Shown here piece by piece: positions 44,161 to 53,703 of a stretch of 64,000 bases of DNA. The stretch is from Planctomycetales bacterium (lineage in GTDB: Bacteria > Planctomycetota > Planctomycetia > Planctomycetales > Planctomycetaceae): positions 1 through 64,000 of the forward strand of contig JAPLOA010000035.1 in NCBI GenBank assembly GCA_026400835.1, given 5' to 3'. The notes under the pieces were generated by a model. That model ran no database searches. It saw only the letters and a list, made by a program, of their open reading frames with translations, and had not been told where the DNA came from. Numbering within the stretch: the stretch's first letter is position 1; every line of letters starts with the position of its first letter. The translations under genes were made by a program, and so were the position numbers.

Positions 44161-46374
44161 TTATCTGGCAAGCAGAGTTTTCTGTACGAAACGCATCACT
44201 CGCCGCAATCCCCAGGCAGCGAATGATTCGTAACGTCGAGGAATTTGAAGGCTCAAACGCATGCCGTGATCTGCCAACTGCAGGACGGTTTCGTTTGAAG
44301 GAGAAACATCAACCTGAAAAAGTGGTTCGAGCGGCAGCCCGGTCTTTGGATCAAGCAGAATGGTGCCTCCTCCCGAGAACGTCATCGCATCATGCAGGGC
44401 AGTCGATTCTGCTGCCGGTTCAATACTCACCAGACGGCCAACAAAAGTTTTTTCCGACCGGCCGGGAATTCGAAATTGAATCTCAGTTCCGGGCTCACGC
44501 TGAATACTGCCCAGTTCATCCTCGTTAAGCCATGTCCGCAGAAGTGTTCGACCATCGACAATCACGGCCGCCTGATCACCGATGTTGATATAACGTCCCT
44601 TTTGAGAAGACGGTATAACTCGGGCTACTCGACCTCCGGCCGGAGCAGTAATGCTCAACGCGGAAACCTGACGCTGACCTTCCAGCAGCCGATGTTTAAG
44701 CTCCGTGATGCGAGCTTCCAATTCATTGGACTTAGTGATATCCGTTAAACGACTCACTTCCCATTGCAACAGAGCTTCCTGCAATTCTGCTCGGCTAAGC
44801 TGAGCCTGCTCTGTGACTTCCGGATTCTTCAGTTGAGCCAACAACACTCCGGAGTTCACCGTATCGCCCGGATTAACAAGGCTCTGCAACAGCGTGCCTG
44901 GCGTTTCGGCGTTGAGGAAGTATTCGGATTCGGCCGCGACAACTCCCTGTGCGACAACTCCAAACGGCACCGGAACCACAAAAGAAAGTAAAGGAACGAT
45001 GACCAATGCGAGCACAGCCACCAGCCTTGCTCGCCCCCGCACGCTTGCTGTCTCCGGACTCGTCAGCAGATATCTTCCCAACGATAATCCCGATGAACCG
45101 AGCGTCGAGACAAGATGAAACGCCGCAAGCGCAAGGCCGATCATGGGAAAGCGAGTCGCGATCATGGCTGCGATGCCAAAGATCAACAGTGTGCGATAAA
45201 TCGCTGCGGCGATTCCATATCCAGCAAGGATCAGACTCGATCCGGTACGGCTTCCTGCTCCGATTTCGCGACTGTTCGTTTCGTCATCAGCACCGGATCG
45301 GCGAGCTGCTGACACCGCCGACTGTTCCAATTCAAGCCCGAGAAAGACTCGTTTCATCCACGCCTTCAGGTACTGATCCGCACGGCCTCGCAGGTTCTGA
45401 ATCCCGACCAGTTCAGATGCGATGAAGTAACCGTCATACTTCATCAGCGGATTGGCATTGAATAACAGCGTGATCAAACTCGCCATCATGACCAGTTGCC
45501 ACGCACAGGATGTCAGAAACGGACTTGTCGCGAACGCCCACACAAACACGGCAGGGACAGCGACGATCGATTCAAAGTACATGCCACCAGCCATCACAAC
45601 CAGTCGCTTCCAGCGTTCCGGGAATGACCACGCAGATGTCGCGTCGACGTACGCGGCTGGTGTTCCTGCAATCAGAATCATGCCCATCTCCGGCACTGCG
45701 CCGCCATAAATCCTGCAGGCATAGGCGTGCCCCAATTCGTGCCAGACTTTGAGCACGACAAACGCGACCCAGAGGAATGGCAGATTCTCGGTGGCCAAAA
45801 GCCCGTTGAATGGCTGAGTAAACTCTTCAAAGCGACTGACGATGAGCCACAGCGAACAAAGACCGGCGATGGCCCAGGCCGCGAGAAACCCCTGAGAAAA
45901 CATCCAGCGCATTCGAAATGCGGTTCGCGTCAAAAACTCGTCCGGCCGCACTAACGGAATCGTCATGAACAGCGCGCCCATTAGCTTGCTGCGACGACGC
46001 GTTTTGGTCTGCTTCAGGAACTGCGCATGGAGTCGTCTGCCGTTGGCCACCGGAAAAATAAGCAGGTTGAGCTGCTGCAACTGCATGATCAACTGAAAAA
46101 ATGAATCTCGGTCGGAGCGTTTCAGATGATTCTGACGAACCAGCGAATCAAAGTTTTCGTCCAGCTTCTTTGACGGATCAAGGCGAACGAACAGTTGATA
46201 GTTGGAAAGCGGTAAACGGTGAGTCTTAAACGACACGGGATCATGGACGACATAAACCGGCTGCCCCTGATGAACCTGACGACTGACGTGGAGATCCGAA
46301 CGCAGGACGAAGGTCAAATCCTTCATCGTGTCTGCAGGACTCAGCGTTGCACAGGTTACAGCAGCGACGGTCAT
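44161..46374 (-). CDS. PqqD-like / M50 metallopeptidase / HlyD-domain membrane protein (737 aa)
   Basis: The N-terminus (about 20-115) resembles the PqqD/RRE fold: 'GQPVYVVHDPVSFKTHRLPL', then a helical part ending 'QLIMQLQQLNLLIFP'. A multi-pass membrane core holds 'KVWHELGHAYACRIYGG', the HExxH zinc motif of M50 site-2-type peptidases, near residue 217, with 'NANPLMKYDGYFI' (N-x-x-P-x-x-x-x-D-G) as the third-ligand region near 310. The last third has HlyD-like lipoyl halves ('LNAETPGTLLQSLVNPGDTV', 'SITAPAGGRVARVIPSS'). The stop of the upstream gene lies 12 nt away. A second start at 46326 is possible. A processing or export role for peptides is inferred from this domain set. Confidence 0.85.
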   Translation of the reverse strand: MTVAAVTCATLSPADTMKDLTFVLRSDLHVSRQVHQGQPVYVVHDPVSFKTHRLPLSNYQLFVRLDPSKKLDENFDSLVRQNHLKRSDRDSFFQLIMQLQQLNLLIFPVANGRRLHAQFLKQTKTRRRSKLMGALFMTIPLVRPDEFLTRTAFRMRWMFSQGFLAAWAIAGLCSLWLIVSRFEEFTQPFNGLLATENLPFLWVAFVVLKVWHELGHAYACRIYGGAVPEMGMILIAGTPAAYVDATSAWSFPERWKRLVVMAGGMYFESIVAVPAVFVWAFATSPFLTSCAWQLVMMASLITLLFNANPLMKYDGYFIASELVGIQNLRGRADQYLKAWMKRVFLGLELEQSAVSAARRSGADDETNSREIGAGSRTGSSLILAGYGIAAAIYRTLLIFGIAAMIATRFPMIGLALAAFHLVSTLGSSGLSLGRYLLTSPETASVRGRARLVAVLALVIVPLLSFVVPVPFGVVAQGVVAAESEYFLNAETPGTLLQSLVNPGDTVNSGVLLAQLKNPEVTEQAQLSRAELQEALLQWEVSRLTDITKSNELEARITELKHRLLEGQRQVSALSITAPAGGRVARVIPSSQKGRYINIGDQAAVIVDGRTLLRTWLNEDELGSIQREPGTEIQFRIPGRSEKTFVGRLVSIEPAAESTALHDAMTFSGGGTILLDPKTGLPLEPLFQVDVSPSNETVLQLADHGMRLSLQIPRRYESFAAWGLRRVMRFVQKTLLAR

Positions 46375-46386
46375 CAGTAATCCGGG

Positions 46387-48135
46387 TTAGATCCAAAAGC
46401 TCAAACGACACCAGTCGATGACACGATGAGCCACAACCCACCAAACCGGCTTCTCCACGGTTGAGATTCTGGCCGTGCCTTCCATCCCGGACTTCATCCA
46501 TTCCGGACGTTCTGACAGAGGCGCCTGAGCGATAAAGACATTGTTGCCATCAACAACCTGCGCCGTTCCGCCAATGTATTGAATCTCAAATGGCATCGAG
46601 TGCGATGAATAAGAAGCCGCAGCGAACGTTCCAGTCTGGGTAGGCCGCACAAGCGTACCGATGTCATCAGGCACCTGAATTTCGAGGTTCCAGCCGCCCA
46701 CGGGAGCAAACTCCAGAACCATATCGCCGGGAACGAACATCTGTCCGATGCGTTTTTCGAGATCTGCTCGAACAATCGTCCCATTCTCCGGAGCCACCAA
46801 ACGAGCACGTGTGAGCCGTTCCTGAAGCCCGGCGGCCCGAGTCATGAGAACTCCTGCACGTGCTTTGTGGAGCGCGGCAGAACTGGTATCTCGTGCCGTG
46901 ATACTGCGACGGACCTCCACTTCTGTCGATGCGATTTCTCGCTCCAATGTTTGCAATTCCAGAGTCGTTTCGGTTGTATCAAATTCCGCCAACAACTGAC
47001 CGGCTTGCACTTCCTGGCCAGGCTGAACATGGGCCTTCAGCAGTTTTGCATTTCCCGGCGCGGTCATCTGAACCATGTTCTCGGCAACAACTCGGGCCGT
47101 ACATATCGGACGATATGTCAATGAGCCGAACACCAGCCACAAGCCGCCAAGGATCACTGCGCTGATCATTCCGAGTCGCCCGATCGATCCTGCCGCGAAT
47201 ATTCTCTGCAACGATTCCTTCGCAGCGAATTTCACCCGCTGCTGAAGCGGGCGAGTCGCGCGATCCAACATGCGCAACGCGTGACCGTAAGGTTGGAGTG
47301 TGCGTATGAGCGAGGAGAGTTCGTCTTTCGTGAATGGACGAGTGGTCGTTCGTCGCAGGCTGACAACGGCTGTCACGCCTTCGCTGTCTGACAGCGGAAT
47401 TGAGCAGACGCTGGCTGCTCCCGCTTCAGCCGACCACCGTCGATGAATAGGCAACGGAATAATGTCCATCCCCGTGGGCGTTGGAGAGGCAATCATGCCT
47501 CCAAAATCGAGGCATTCTTCCATCGCCTGAGTCATCATCGCGATACCGGGACTGGAAGTCTTGAAATCACTCAATCCGGAAACAGCGAGAACCTGAATCC
47601 GCTGTCCGGAAGTCATCCCGAACGCAACCTGTTCGGCTCCGCATTGGTTCGCAAGAGCGTTAACGATCGAATAGGCGAACTCCCGAGGCGAACTGTGTCC
47701 CGCAATCCTGCCGAGTGCAGTTGGGCTTATGTTATGTGAGATACCTTGCGAATCGTCCCTGGACGTTACAGCGGCCGCAGCAGGCATCGGGCTTGTAGGC
47801 AATGCACCAGACGCAGGGAGTGACATCAATGGCGAAGAACTCTTCGCCAGGTTCGGCGAGGCACCAGTTTCCGCTGTTTCAGGACCAACCGCAGTACTCA
47901 AGGGCCCGTCGCTGACCCGTTGTTGCGCGGGAACAAGAGGACGCAGAGACAGATCATGCACTGCAGGCGGTCGGTCGACGTCGCACGAAGCGGTCATCGC
48001 TCTTAGTGGCGAATCCAAGAACAATGCAAACCGATTTGCGGCAAGCTCAGCCAGTCGCAGCGCCGCCACTGTCGCCAATGCATTAAGCTGCGCAAGCAGC
48101 AGTTCTCCGTCTTCCGGACGCCCCATAATCAGCAT
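46387..48135 (-). CDS. GAF-like plus HlyD adaptor (remaining open part, 582 aa)
   Basis: From an internal ATG the frame shows part of a GAF-like region near residues 140-275 ('AYSIVNALANQCGAEQVAFG', 'VCSIPLSDSEGVTAVVSL'), a membrane helix ('LGMISAVILGGLWLVFGSLT') near 320, lipoyl halves ('MTAPGNAKLLKAHVQPGQEV', 'RLVAPENGTIVRADLEKRIG') around a coiled coil, and a C-terminal beta domain. The same frame continues upstream past a TGA at 48205-48207 and another at 48373-48375 to an ATG at 48558, so this is probably the 3' part of a longer gene. Whether it is still translated from 48135 is unknown. First gene of the unit with the M50 and HlyD genes. Confidence 0.78.
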   Translation of the reverse strand: MLIMGRPEDGELLLAQLNALATVAALRLAELAANRFALFLDSPLRAMTASCDVDRPPAVHDLSLRPLVPAQQRVSDGPLSTAVGPETAETGASPNLAKSSSPLMSLPASGALPTSPMPAAAAVTSRDDSQGISHNISPTALGRIAGHSSPREFAYSIVNALANQCGAEQVAFGMTSGQRIQVLAVSGLSDFKTSSPGIAMMTQAMEECLDFGGMIASPTPTGMDIIPLPIHRRWSAEAGAASVCSIPLSDSEGVTAVVSLRRTTTRPFTKDELSSLIRTLQPYGHALRMLDRATRPLQQRVKFAAKESLQRIFAAGSIGRLGMISAVILGGLWLVFGSLTYRPICTARVVAENMVQMTAPGNAKLLKAHVQPGQEVQAGQLLAEFDTTETTLELQTLEREIASTEVEVRRSITARDTSSAALHKARAGVLMTRAAGLQERLTRARLVAPENGTIVRADLEKRIGQMFVPGDMVLEFAPVGGWNLEIQVPDDIGTLVRPTQTGTFAAASYSSHSMPFEIQYIGGTAQVVDGNNVFIAQAPLSERPEWMKSGMEGTARISTVEKPVWWVVAHRVIDWCRLSFWI

Positions 48136-48558
48136 CGTGATCGCGCCATCGGGGATTCCGGACTCCTGATCAAGAATAGCTGCAGAGGCGACGAAGATTG
48201 ACTGTCATTCTCGTTCAAAAGTCTTTGATCGGGCTGAGGGAACCGGATCCGTTTGAACCTCGATCGCCAGCGGCCCGAGCCATTTCTCGCTGAACTTCTG
48301 CGCCAGTTCTTTGGGCATCGAGGGGACGGCTTGAAGAGTGATCTCGGTTCGTTCCCGGATTCGAAAGTCTGATCACGCGGCAGCAGTAGAGAAATTCTGA
48401 CAGACAAACGTCAGAAACACCGCGACAATATCACTTAGGGAGCTGAAGTTGCGAAGCTGATTCTTCAAGGCAGCGGACTGTGCCTGGAATGCAGCCGCAA
48501 CCTGAGCCGTCGCGGGCACGCGTCCGAGATTGGATTCCGTTGTCGTTGATTCGGCCAT
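48136..48558 (-). pseudogene. 5' part of the GAF/HlyD adaptor gene, cut by two in-frame TGA codons
   Basis: An ATG at 48556-48558 opens a frame in phase with the adaptor gene (48558-48135 is 141 codons). It reads 61 residues starting MAESTTTESNLGRVPAT, TGA, 55 residues including 'KELAQKFSEKWLGPLAIEVQ', TGA, then 23 residues 'QSIFVASAAILDQESGIPDG' and onward into the Met at 48135. The pieces look like normal coding sequence. Both stops would be CGA (Arg) by a single C-to-T change. I read it as a gene with two nonsense mutations, or sequence errors, unless TGA is read through. Confidence 0.6.
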
Positions 48559-48872
48559 GGTGCTCAGTCAATCCGGAATCTCAGTCACAATCGTCGTCAG
48601 GCGACAAGTGGCAACTCGGCAGGTAATTCGCCTCACACGCACACTTACGAAGCGAGCGGGGCCTGCAATGGAGTACGTGCTCTCGTCTGGTTCGGACGGA
48701 TGGGGCAAAGACTTGAGCAGAGTTTGCGTCGACGCCGCAACTGCCGGCAAATACTGCCGATTGTGATTCTGACTGAGACTCTACCTGCGGCAAAAAGACG
48801 GATCCATCAGTGCAGCCCGTCAATTCGCATCCGGGAGGCATCGCGCACATTCGCGAAGCTGTAGATTCGTCC

Positions 48873-48943
48873 GTGAATAAACAGAGGAAACAGAGAGGTG
48901 TTCATTCTGATGTCGGTCTGATCTCTGCTCCCTCTGTATTCAC
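48873..48943. repeat. imperfect hairpin, 'ACAGAGG' repeat type
   Basis: GTGAATA-ACAGAGG-ACAGAG (48873-48895) pairs imperfectly with CTCTG-CCCTCTG-TATTCAC (48923-48943). The motif resembles the common intergenic repeat seen at 23356-23412. Confidence 0.5.
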
Positions 48944-49184
48944 TAAGCTCTCGTCCATGATCCGCACTGCTGTGACCCCGTCACCAGCCGCGACTTGCGG
49001 CTTGGGGTAGCCGCGGATGGCTGTCAAAGCAGGTGATTTCCGACGGAAAGCACTTTCGCCGCAAGGCGAACTGAGTCTGCAATTCGGTCTGGATTGCAAG
49101 CTGTCAAGTATTGTCACATTCACCGAAATCGCGGTAAGCCGCAAAGTCATTCCCGGCAGGCAGGACCTGCTGAAATCCGTGACT

Positions 49185-49204
49185 ACAGCCACTGCGGTGG
49201 CTGT
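49185..49204. repeat. tight hairpin
   Basis: ACAGCCAC pairs with GTGGCTGT around a 4-nt loop TGCG. No T-run follows. Function unknown. Confidence 0.4.
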
Positions 49205-49402
49205 GTCTCTGGCGAGATTACGGAATGGATCGCAGTGCGACTGAATTTCAGAGCGGGTGCCCTGGGCCGCATTAAACAGAAAACGGGGAAGCATTCTGTC
49301 CAAGACGTTCCCGGACACCCGTCGCTCAAGAAGAACGCTCGCTGCGGAGAAAGCTCATGGGGATGGAGCAACAGCGTGCGAACTCACCTTGATTCTCCAA
49401 TA

Positions 49403-49582
49403 CTATCGCGACATCCATGTCATGATCGCAAAGACACCACACCAGAAGAGGAACGTGGCAAATGCAATTGATGTCCATGCAACAACCACCAAATGACTGG
49501 GCCTTGATTCGTGAACAATCTGTTCGGGAGAGAACATCGAGAATTCGTTGTCGTCCGAAACTCGTCTTCGAGACACGGGCAT
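49403..49582 (-). CDS. possible small single-pass membrane protein (59 aa)
   Basis: From an ATG at 49580-49582 the peptide starts 'MPVSRRRVSDDNEFSMF' and ends with a clear membrane helix 'VAWTSIAFATFLFWCGVFAI' followed by MTWMSR. A longer start at 49666 is open. It has no neighbours in the same unit. It could be real or chance; no family is recognised. Confidence 0.35.
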   Translation of the reverse strand: MPVSRRRVSDDNEFSMFSPEQIVHESRPSHLVVVAWTSIAFATFLFWCGVFAIMTWMSR

Positions 49583-49666
49583 TTCCTGAGATCGAAAGCG
49601 GTAAAACTCTTTTAAGAAACCAGACCGGTGCCGAATCGTTTCCGGGGGTACGGCACTCAGCTCCAT

Positions 49667-49991
49667 CTTCCGGCGAACCGGTCTGACTTCCGAAACAGCT
49701 CGAAAGTTACTGTGGGGTTCAGTTCCCTTCTGCTTTCATAACTGCGGGGAGTTAAGAATTATTGACACGCCTTGCTCCTGAAAACAGGCCGGAACAAGAA
49801 GCATCCGCGCTCGCACCGAATTGTTGCCATATTGCAACACAAGCGGATGCGTCACGGCATCACGAAGGAACTTCGCGCTGCCCGAGTTGTGCTGAGAAAG
49901 CGTGGCAGCCTGAGACCGAGTCCCGGACATACCGGAAATCACACGGACGACGGGCTTTCAAGGCCCCTGATCTCGATTCTTCTGAAGCCTG
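49667..49991. other. intergenic region, no gene seen
   Basis: About 325 bp between the possible small membrane protein and the end of the nitrilase-family gene. Nothing notable is seen. Confidence 0.35.
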
Positions 49992-51344
49992 CTAGGGAAC
50001 CGCGGGCTTGACCGGGGGCCGATGACGCAGGATTTCCGCGTGAAAATCGCCAAGACTATGCCAAATCGCGGGCTGCCCGAGATCAACTTCGGCAATCACC
50101 ACATCGCCCCAGCCTTTGGCTTTTGCGATCGGTCGCCCATCGCGACCGTAGATGGCGGTAATCATCCAGTTTGAGGCAATGTCAGAATACGTGCTGCTGA
50201 CAACATAGACATGATTCTCACAAGCACGGGCAGAAGCGAGCAGAGGGTTGCAGCCCCAGACCGGGAACGCAATCACTTCCGCGCCACGGTTGCTCAGCTC
50301 TCGGGCGACTTCCGGATAGAAGCCGTCATAGCAAACCATCATTCCAACTTTGCCAAAGCGAGTTTCAAAGACTGGGTAGTCGTCACCGGCTTCAACGCCC
50401 GCATCAATCTCCGTTCGCGGCAGCGCGACCTTGCGATACTTCCCGACGACTTTCCCGTCAGGACCAATCAGAACCGCCACATTGAAGATCCGATGCTGCT
50501 CACGCTCCACCAACCCTGCCACCATATACAGATCATGCTGCCTGGCCAGACTGCCGAAGTAGTCCGTCGATGGCCCTGGAATGGTTTCGCCACAATCGGC
50601 CATTGAACGCCCCGAATTAAAGTAGGTCAGTGTTTCGGGCAACACAACAAAATCGGCTTTCTGCTCCGCCGCCTTTGCAATCAACGGTGCGAACTGCTCA
50701 CACTTGTCGGCGTTCGACGTGCCCGCAGCCGGTCCAAAGTGAACGGTCGCTAAACGAACCTTGCGAGACTTCGGAGTTTCGATCGCCGCCAGTCGAACAT
50801 CAGACCATTCCACGGAGGCTTGATCGGCCCAGCGATAAGACAGTTCAATGCGTGCCTGAGTTGCCGACGGAGGACATCGAAACACTCCTTCGACTGTTGT
50901 CCAGCCGTCGATCTGTTCCGGGCCATCGGCCGGATACTCGGGTTCAGATTGCGGCTTCTCGCCTTCTCGATAAGTGGTGGTCGCTGCAAAATCATGAACA
51001 GCCGCACGGCCCTGAGCATCCTTCCAGAAAATACGTGCGACGGCGGTTCGGCGAGGATATTCGACGTTCACTACTTTTCGGAGTGCAGAGAAGTGGTAAG
51101 TCCTCCCACCTTCGACGGCAATCGTTTTCTCCCACCAGCCGTGCAGACCTTTTCGTTGATCGGAACTTGTCAACAGACTGCCGGATTGATCGGGACCACC
51201 CTTCGGCAGGAACTTAAAATCCGGCAAAGCATCTTCACGCGGCCCGGTATGCGTCCAGCCATCAGCAGATCCGGAAATCAATCCATCCGATGCGATCAGA
51301 GACCCTGAGAGAAGCAAACTGATGAGAAACGTTCGAATCACCAT
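49992..51344 (-). CDS. secreted carbon-nitrogen hydrolase (nitrilase superfamily)
   Basis: 450 aa. Signal peptide 'VIRTFLISLLLSGSLIASDG'. An N-terminal beta-sandwich-like domain (residues 25-190) with 'HGWWEKTIAVEGGRTYHFSA' looks carbohydrate-binding-like. The nitrilase domain follows with Glu in 'FVVLPETLTYF' near 240, Lys in 'VGKYRKVALPRTE' near 301 and Cys in 'GMMVCYDGFYPEVA' near 336, the full E-K-C triad. It likely cleaves an amide or nitrile outside the cytoplasm. ATG 51344 is favoured over 51365 because AAGGA lies about 8 nt upstream. Confidence 0.88.
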   Translation of the reverse strand: MVIRTFLISLLLSGSLIASDGLISGSADGWTHTGPREDALPDFKFLPKGGPDQSGSLLTSSDQRKGLHGWWEKTIAVEGGRTYHFSALRKVVNVEYPRRTAVARIFWKDAQGRAAVHDFAATTTYREGEKPQSEPEYPADGPEQIDGWTTVEGVFRCPPSATQARIELSYRWADQASVEWSDVRLAAIETPKSRKVRLATVHFGPAAGTSNADKCEQFAPLIAKAAEQKADFVVLPETLTYFNSGRSMADCGETIPGPSTDYFGSLARQHDLYMVAGLVEREQHRIFNVAVLIGPDGKVVGKYRKVALPRTEIDAGVEAGDDYPVFETRFGKVGMMVCYDGFYPEVARELSNRGAEVIAFPVWGCNPLLASARACENHVYVVSSTYSDIASNWMITAIYGRDGRPIAKAKGWGDVVIAEVDLGQPAIWHSLGDFHAEILRHRPPVKPAVP

Positions 51345-51454
51345 CTTCAGAGTCCTTTGCAACATTCAAAATTGTCACACACACGCCAGAACCTCAGCCC
51401 CCGAAAGTTGGCGTATTGCTCGGAGGGCGTACGTCCTGCCGCTCGCCAGCTGAT

Positions 51455-53272
51455 TTACGACAACATTTTCTGAGCCCATTCACCGAGTGCCTTCTGAACA
51501 TCCTTCATCGCCCCGTCACCAGCAGCACGAGCAGCCTCCAAATCCCCGCTGATGAGATCAGACTGACAGAAGAAATAAAACTTAATCTTGGGTTCCGTGC
51601 CAGATGGTCTGCCAGCAATCTGAATTCGTACCGGCTGCGATTCATCCGACTTGTAGATCAACAGATCACCGCGCGGTTTCTCAATCGTCCCTGCGTTTTG
51701 GCCGGATGGGATCGAAATCCGACGGCCCGTGCTGTAGTCCGCAGCTTCAGTAAATCGGACTGCACCAAACTGTGCCGGAGGAGCGTCGCGCAGTGTCTGC
51801 ATCAGACCATCAATCTTTGCTTTCCCTGTGGGACCTTCGCAATAGATGGACTTCTGACCTTCACAGTAATAACCGCATTCGCGATACAACCGGTCCAGTT
51901 GATCGAGCAAAGTTCGACCTTCGGATTTCAGTTCGCCAGCGAGTTCCAGAATGTACAACGCGGCGACACTGGCGTCTTTGTCGCGACAAAAATCACCGGC
52001 AAGAAATCCAATCGATTCCTCAGTCCCGAAAACAAAATGGTCGGTGCCATTTTCTTCCATCGTCTGCGCGATGTACTTAAAGCCGACGAGCAGTTCGCTG
52101 AAGCAACGGGCTCCGTGAAATGCGGCCACTGCTTTTGTGAGAGGCGTCGTTACCAGAGTTTCCACCACATAATCCTGCGGTGAAAACCGTCCGGACGCTT
52201 TTCGTTTGCGGAACAGATAATCGGTGATCAAGGCTCCCACCTGATTACCACTGAGCGATGTGAACCCGCCCGAGCGATTGCGAACCATAACCCCCAGACG
52301 ATCCGCGTCCGGGTCGGAGGCGAGAATCAGGTCCGCCGGATTATTCGTCGCCTTCACCCAATCAATCACCGGATCAAAGACTTCCAGGTTTTCCGGATTA
52401 GGAGCATGTTTGGGCACGTTCGGAAAATTTCCGTCAGGCGTTCGCTGTGGCTCAAAAATTTCCACTGTCGAATAACCGGCGGCCAGAATCACGGCATACA
52501 CATTCGTCTCACCAACCCCATGCAGAGGAGTAAATATGGCTCTGATAGTGCGGTTGCCTGACTCCGACAACTTCGCAACTCGCCCGACATATTCTCGATC
52601 AACATCCGCACCAATAATCTTGATGCGACCGTCCGCCACTGCAGTAGCAAAATCCACTGTCGGAATGTTCTCTGCTCGTTCAACTTCGCTGACGATCCCC
52701 TTGTCGTGCGGCGGAATGACCTGCCCGCCGTTACTCCAGTAGGCTTTGAATCCGTTATCAGCCGGCGGATTATGAGACGCCGAAATCATGACTCCAAATT
52801 TACAACCCAGATGCCGGACGGAAAACGACAGAGCCGGCGTGGAGCGATAGCTGTCGAACAGAAACACCTTCAATCCATGCGCGGCGAAGGTGCAGGCGGT
52901 GATTCTGGCGAAGTGAGCCGAATTGTTGCGAGTGTCATGAGCAATCACAGCTGAGCCGCCGGTTGTACACCCTGTGGATCGCAGATAAACGGCCATTCCA
53001 TGAGCCGATTCAGCAATCGTTCGATCATTAATTGTCGCCGGTCCCATTTCTCCCATTGGACCACGTCGTCCACCAGTGCCGAACGGAATTGCGGTCCAGA
53101 ACATTTCATCCAGCTTTGACCATTCGCCAGCACGGATTAGTGCTTCCAGACGTGGTCGATACTGAGCCACACATTCGCGAGTCAGCCATGACTTCAGATT
53201 AGCGGGAGAATCAGCGGTCAGCTTGCCTGCGGCGTCGGCGGTGTCGATAAGCGTAAACAACTCGGTAGTCAT
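51455..53272 (-). CDS. pgm: phosphoglucomutase / phosphomannomutase
   Basis: About 605 aa, alpha-D-phosphohexomutase superfamily. The phosphoserine loop is 'GVMISASHNPPADNGFKAYW' with Ser near residue 163; metal site 'ASDPDADRLGVM' near 320; sugar-binding 'FGTEESIGFL'; C-terminal phosphate-binding 'IAGRPSGTEPKIKFYF'. The length and N-terminal extension fit PGM2-like enzymes (glucose-1-phosphate/glucose-6-phosphate, or phosphopentomutase activity). The ATG is at 53272; the triplet before it is TTG. A 110-nt gap separates it from the nitrilase-family gene. Confidence 0.92.
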   Translation of the reverse strand: MTTELFTLIDTADAAGKLTADSPANLKSWLTRECVAQYRPRLEALIRAGEWSKLDEMFWTAIPFGTGGRRGPMGEMGPATINDRTIAESAHGMAVYLRSTGCTTGGSAVIAHDTRNNSAHFARITACTFAAHGLKVFLFDSYRSTPALSFSVRHLGCKFGVMISASHNPPADNGFKAYWSNGGQVIPPHDKGIVSEVERAENIPTVDFATAVADGRIKIIGADVDREYVGRVAKLSESGNRTIRAIFTPLHGVGETNVYAVILAAGYSTVEIFEPQRTPDGNFPNVPKHAPNPENLEVFDPVIDWVKATNNPADLILASDPDADRLGVMVRNRSGGFTSLSGNQVGALITDYLFRKRKASGRFSPQDYVVETLVTTPLTKAVAAFHGARCFSELLVGFKYIAQTMEENGTDHFVFGTEESIGFLAGDFCRDKDASVAALYILELAGELKSEGRTLLDQLDRLYRECGYYCEGQKSIYCEGPTGKAKIDGLMQTLRDAPPAQFGAVRFTEAADYSTGRRISIPSGQNAGTIEKPRGDLLIYKSDESQPVRIQIAGRPSGTEPKIKFYFFCQSDLISGDLEAARAAGDGAMKDVQKALGEWAQKMLS

Positions 53273-53703
53273 CAATCCCGTTCCCTGAATTGGTCCAGTG
53301 CATTTCTGTGGTTGGCCTGTTCCCCGAAAACCGCAGTCTATCGTTTACTCCTGCTCATGCCATCACCGGCGCAACTTGTGTCGATACTGGTAGATTGAAA
53401 ACGGGAACATTCTCCTTTTTCAATAAAGTCGAATCTCCCCGTTTTTATGGGCAGGTTTCCGGTTGTCACCAAACCGGGGCAGTTGCGGAAGTGGCTCGAA
53501 CCATTCACACTAGGCCCCGCGGCGACTCGAGACTCAACTGGTCTGGTATCGTTTCACAGCCTGATCGTTTGTTAAATCCGGCATGAAGAAATAGTCCACG
53601 TGCCGCGATCCTGAGATGCAGTCCATTTCAGAACCCGGCGAACAGGCAGCGCCGTGCCGCTTTTGTCAGGTCCACTACCGATAACCATTGATCAAAGATA
53701 GCC
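53273..53703. promoter_or_regulatory. divergent region between pgm and the 396-aa gene
   Basis: About 430 bp with no gene seen. Both promoters should be here. No operator or strong hairpin was found. Confidence 0.4.

Larger units (their letters stand above)
48559..49402. other. intergenic region with two hairpins
   Basis: No convincing gene is seen. Two hairpin structures lie here (48873-48943 and 49185-49204). Overlapping ORFs of 60-138 codons on both strands have no domain and irregular composition. Confidence 0.4.

Noticed and set aside
48902-49318. 138-codon minus-strand ORF in the gap after the adaptor unit
   Set aside because: Irregular composition, overlaps hairpins, no domain recognised.
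53290-53586. 98-codon plus-strand ORF upstream of the 396-aa gene
   Set aside because: No domain or conservation visible; lies in the divergent promoter region.
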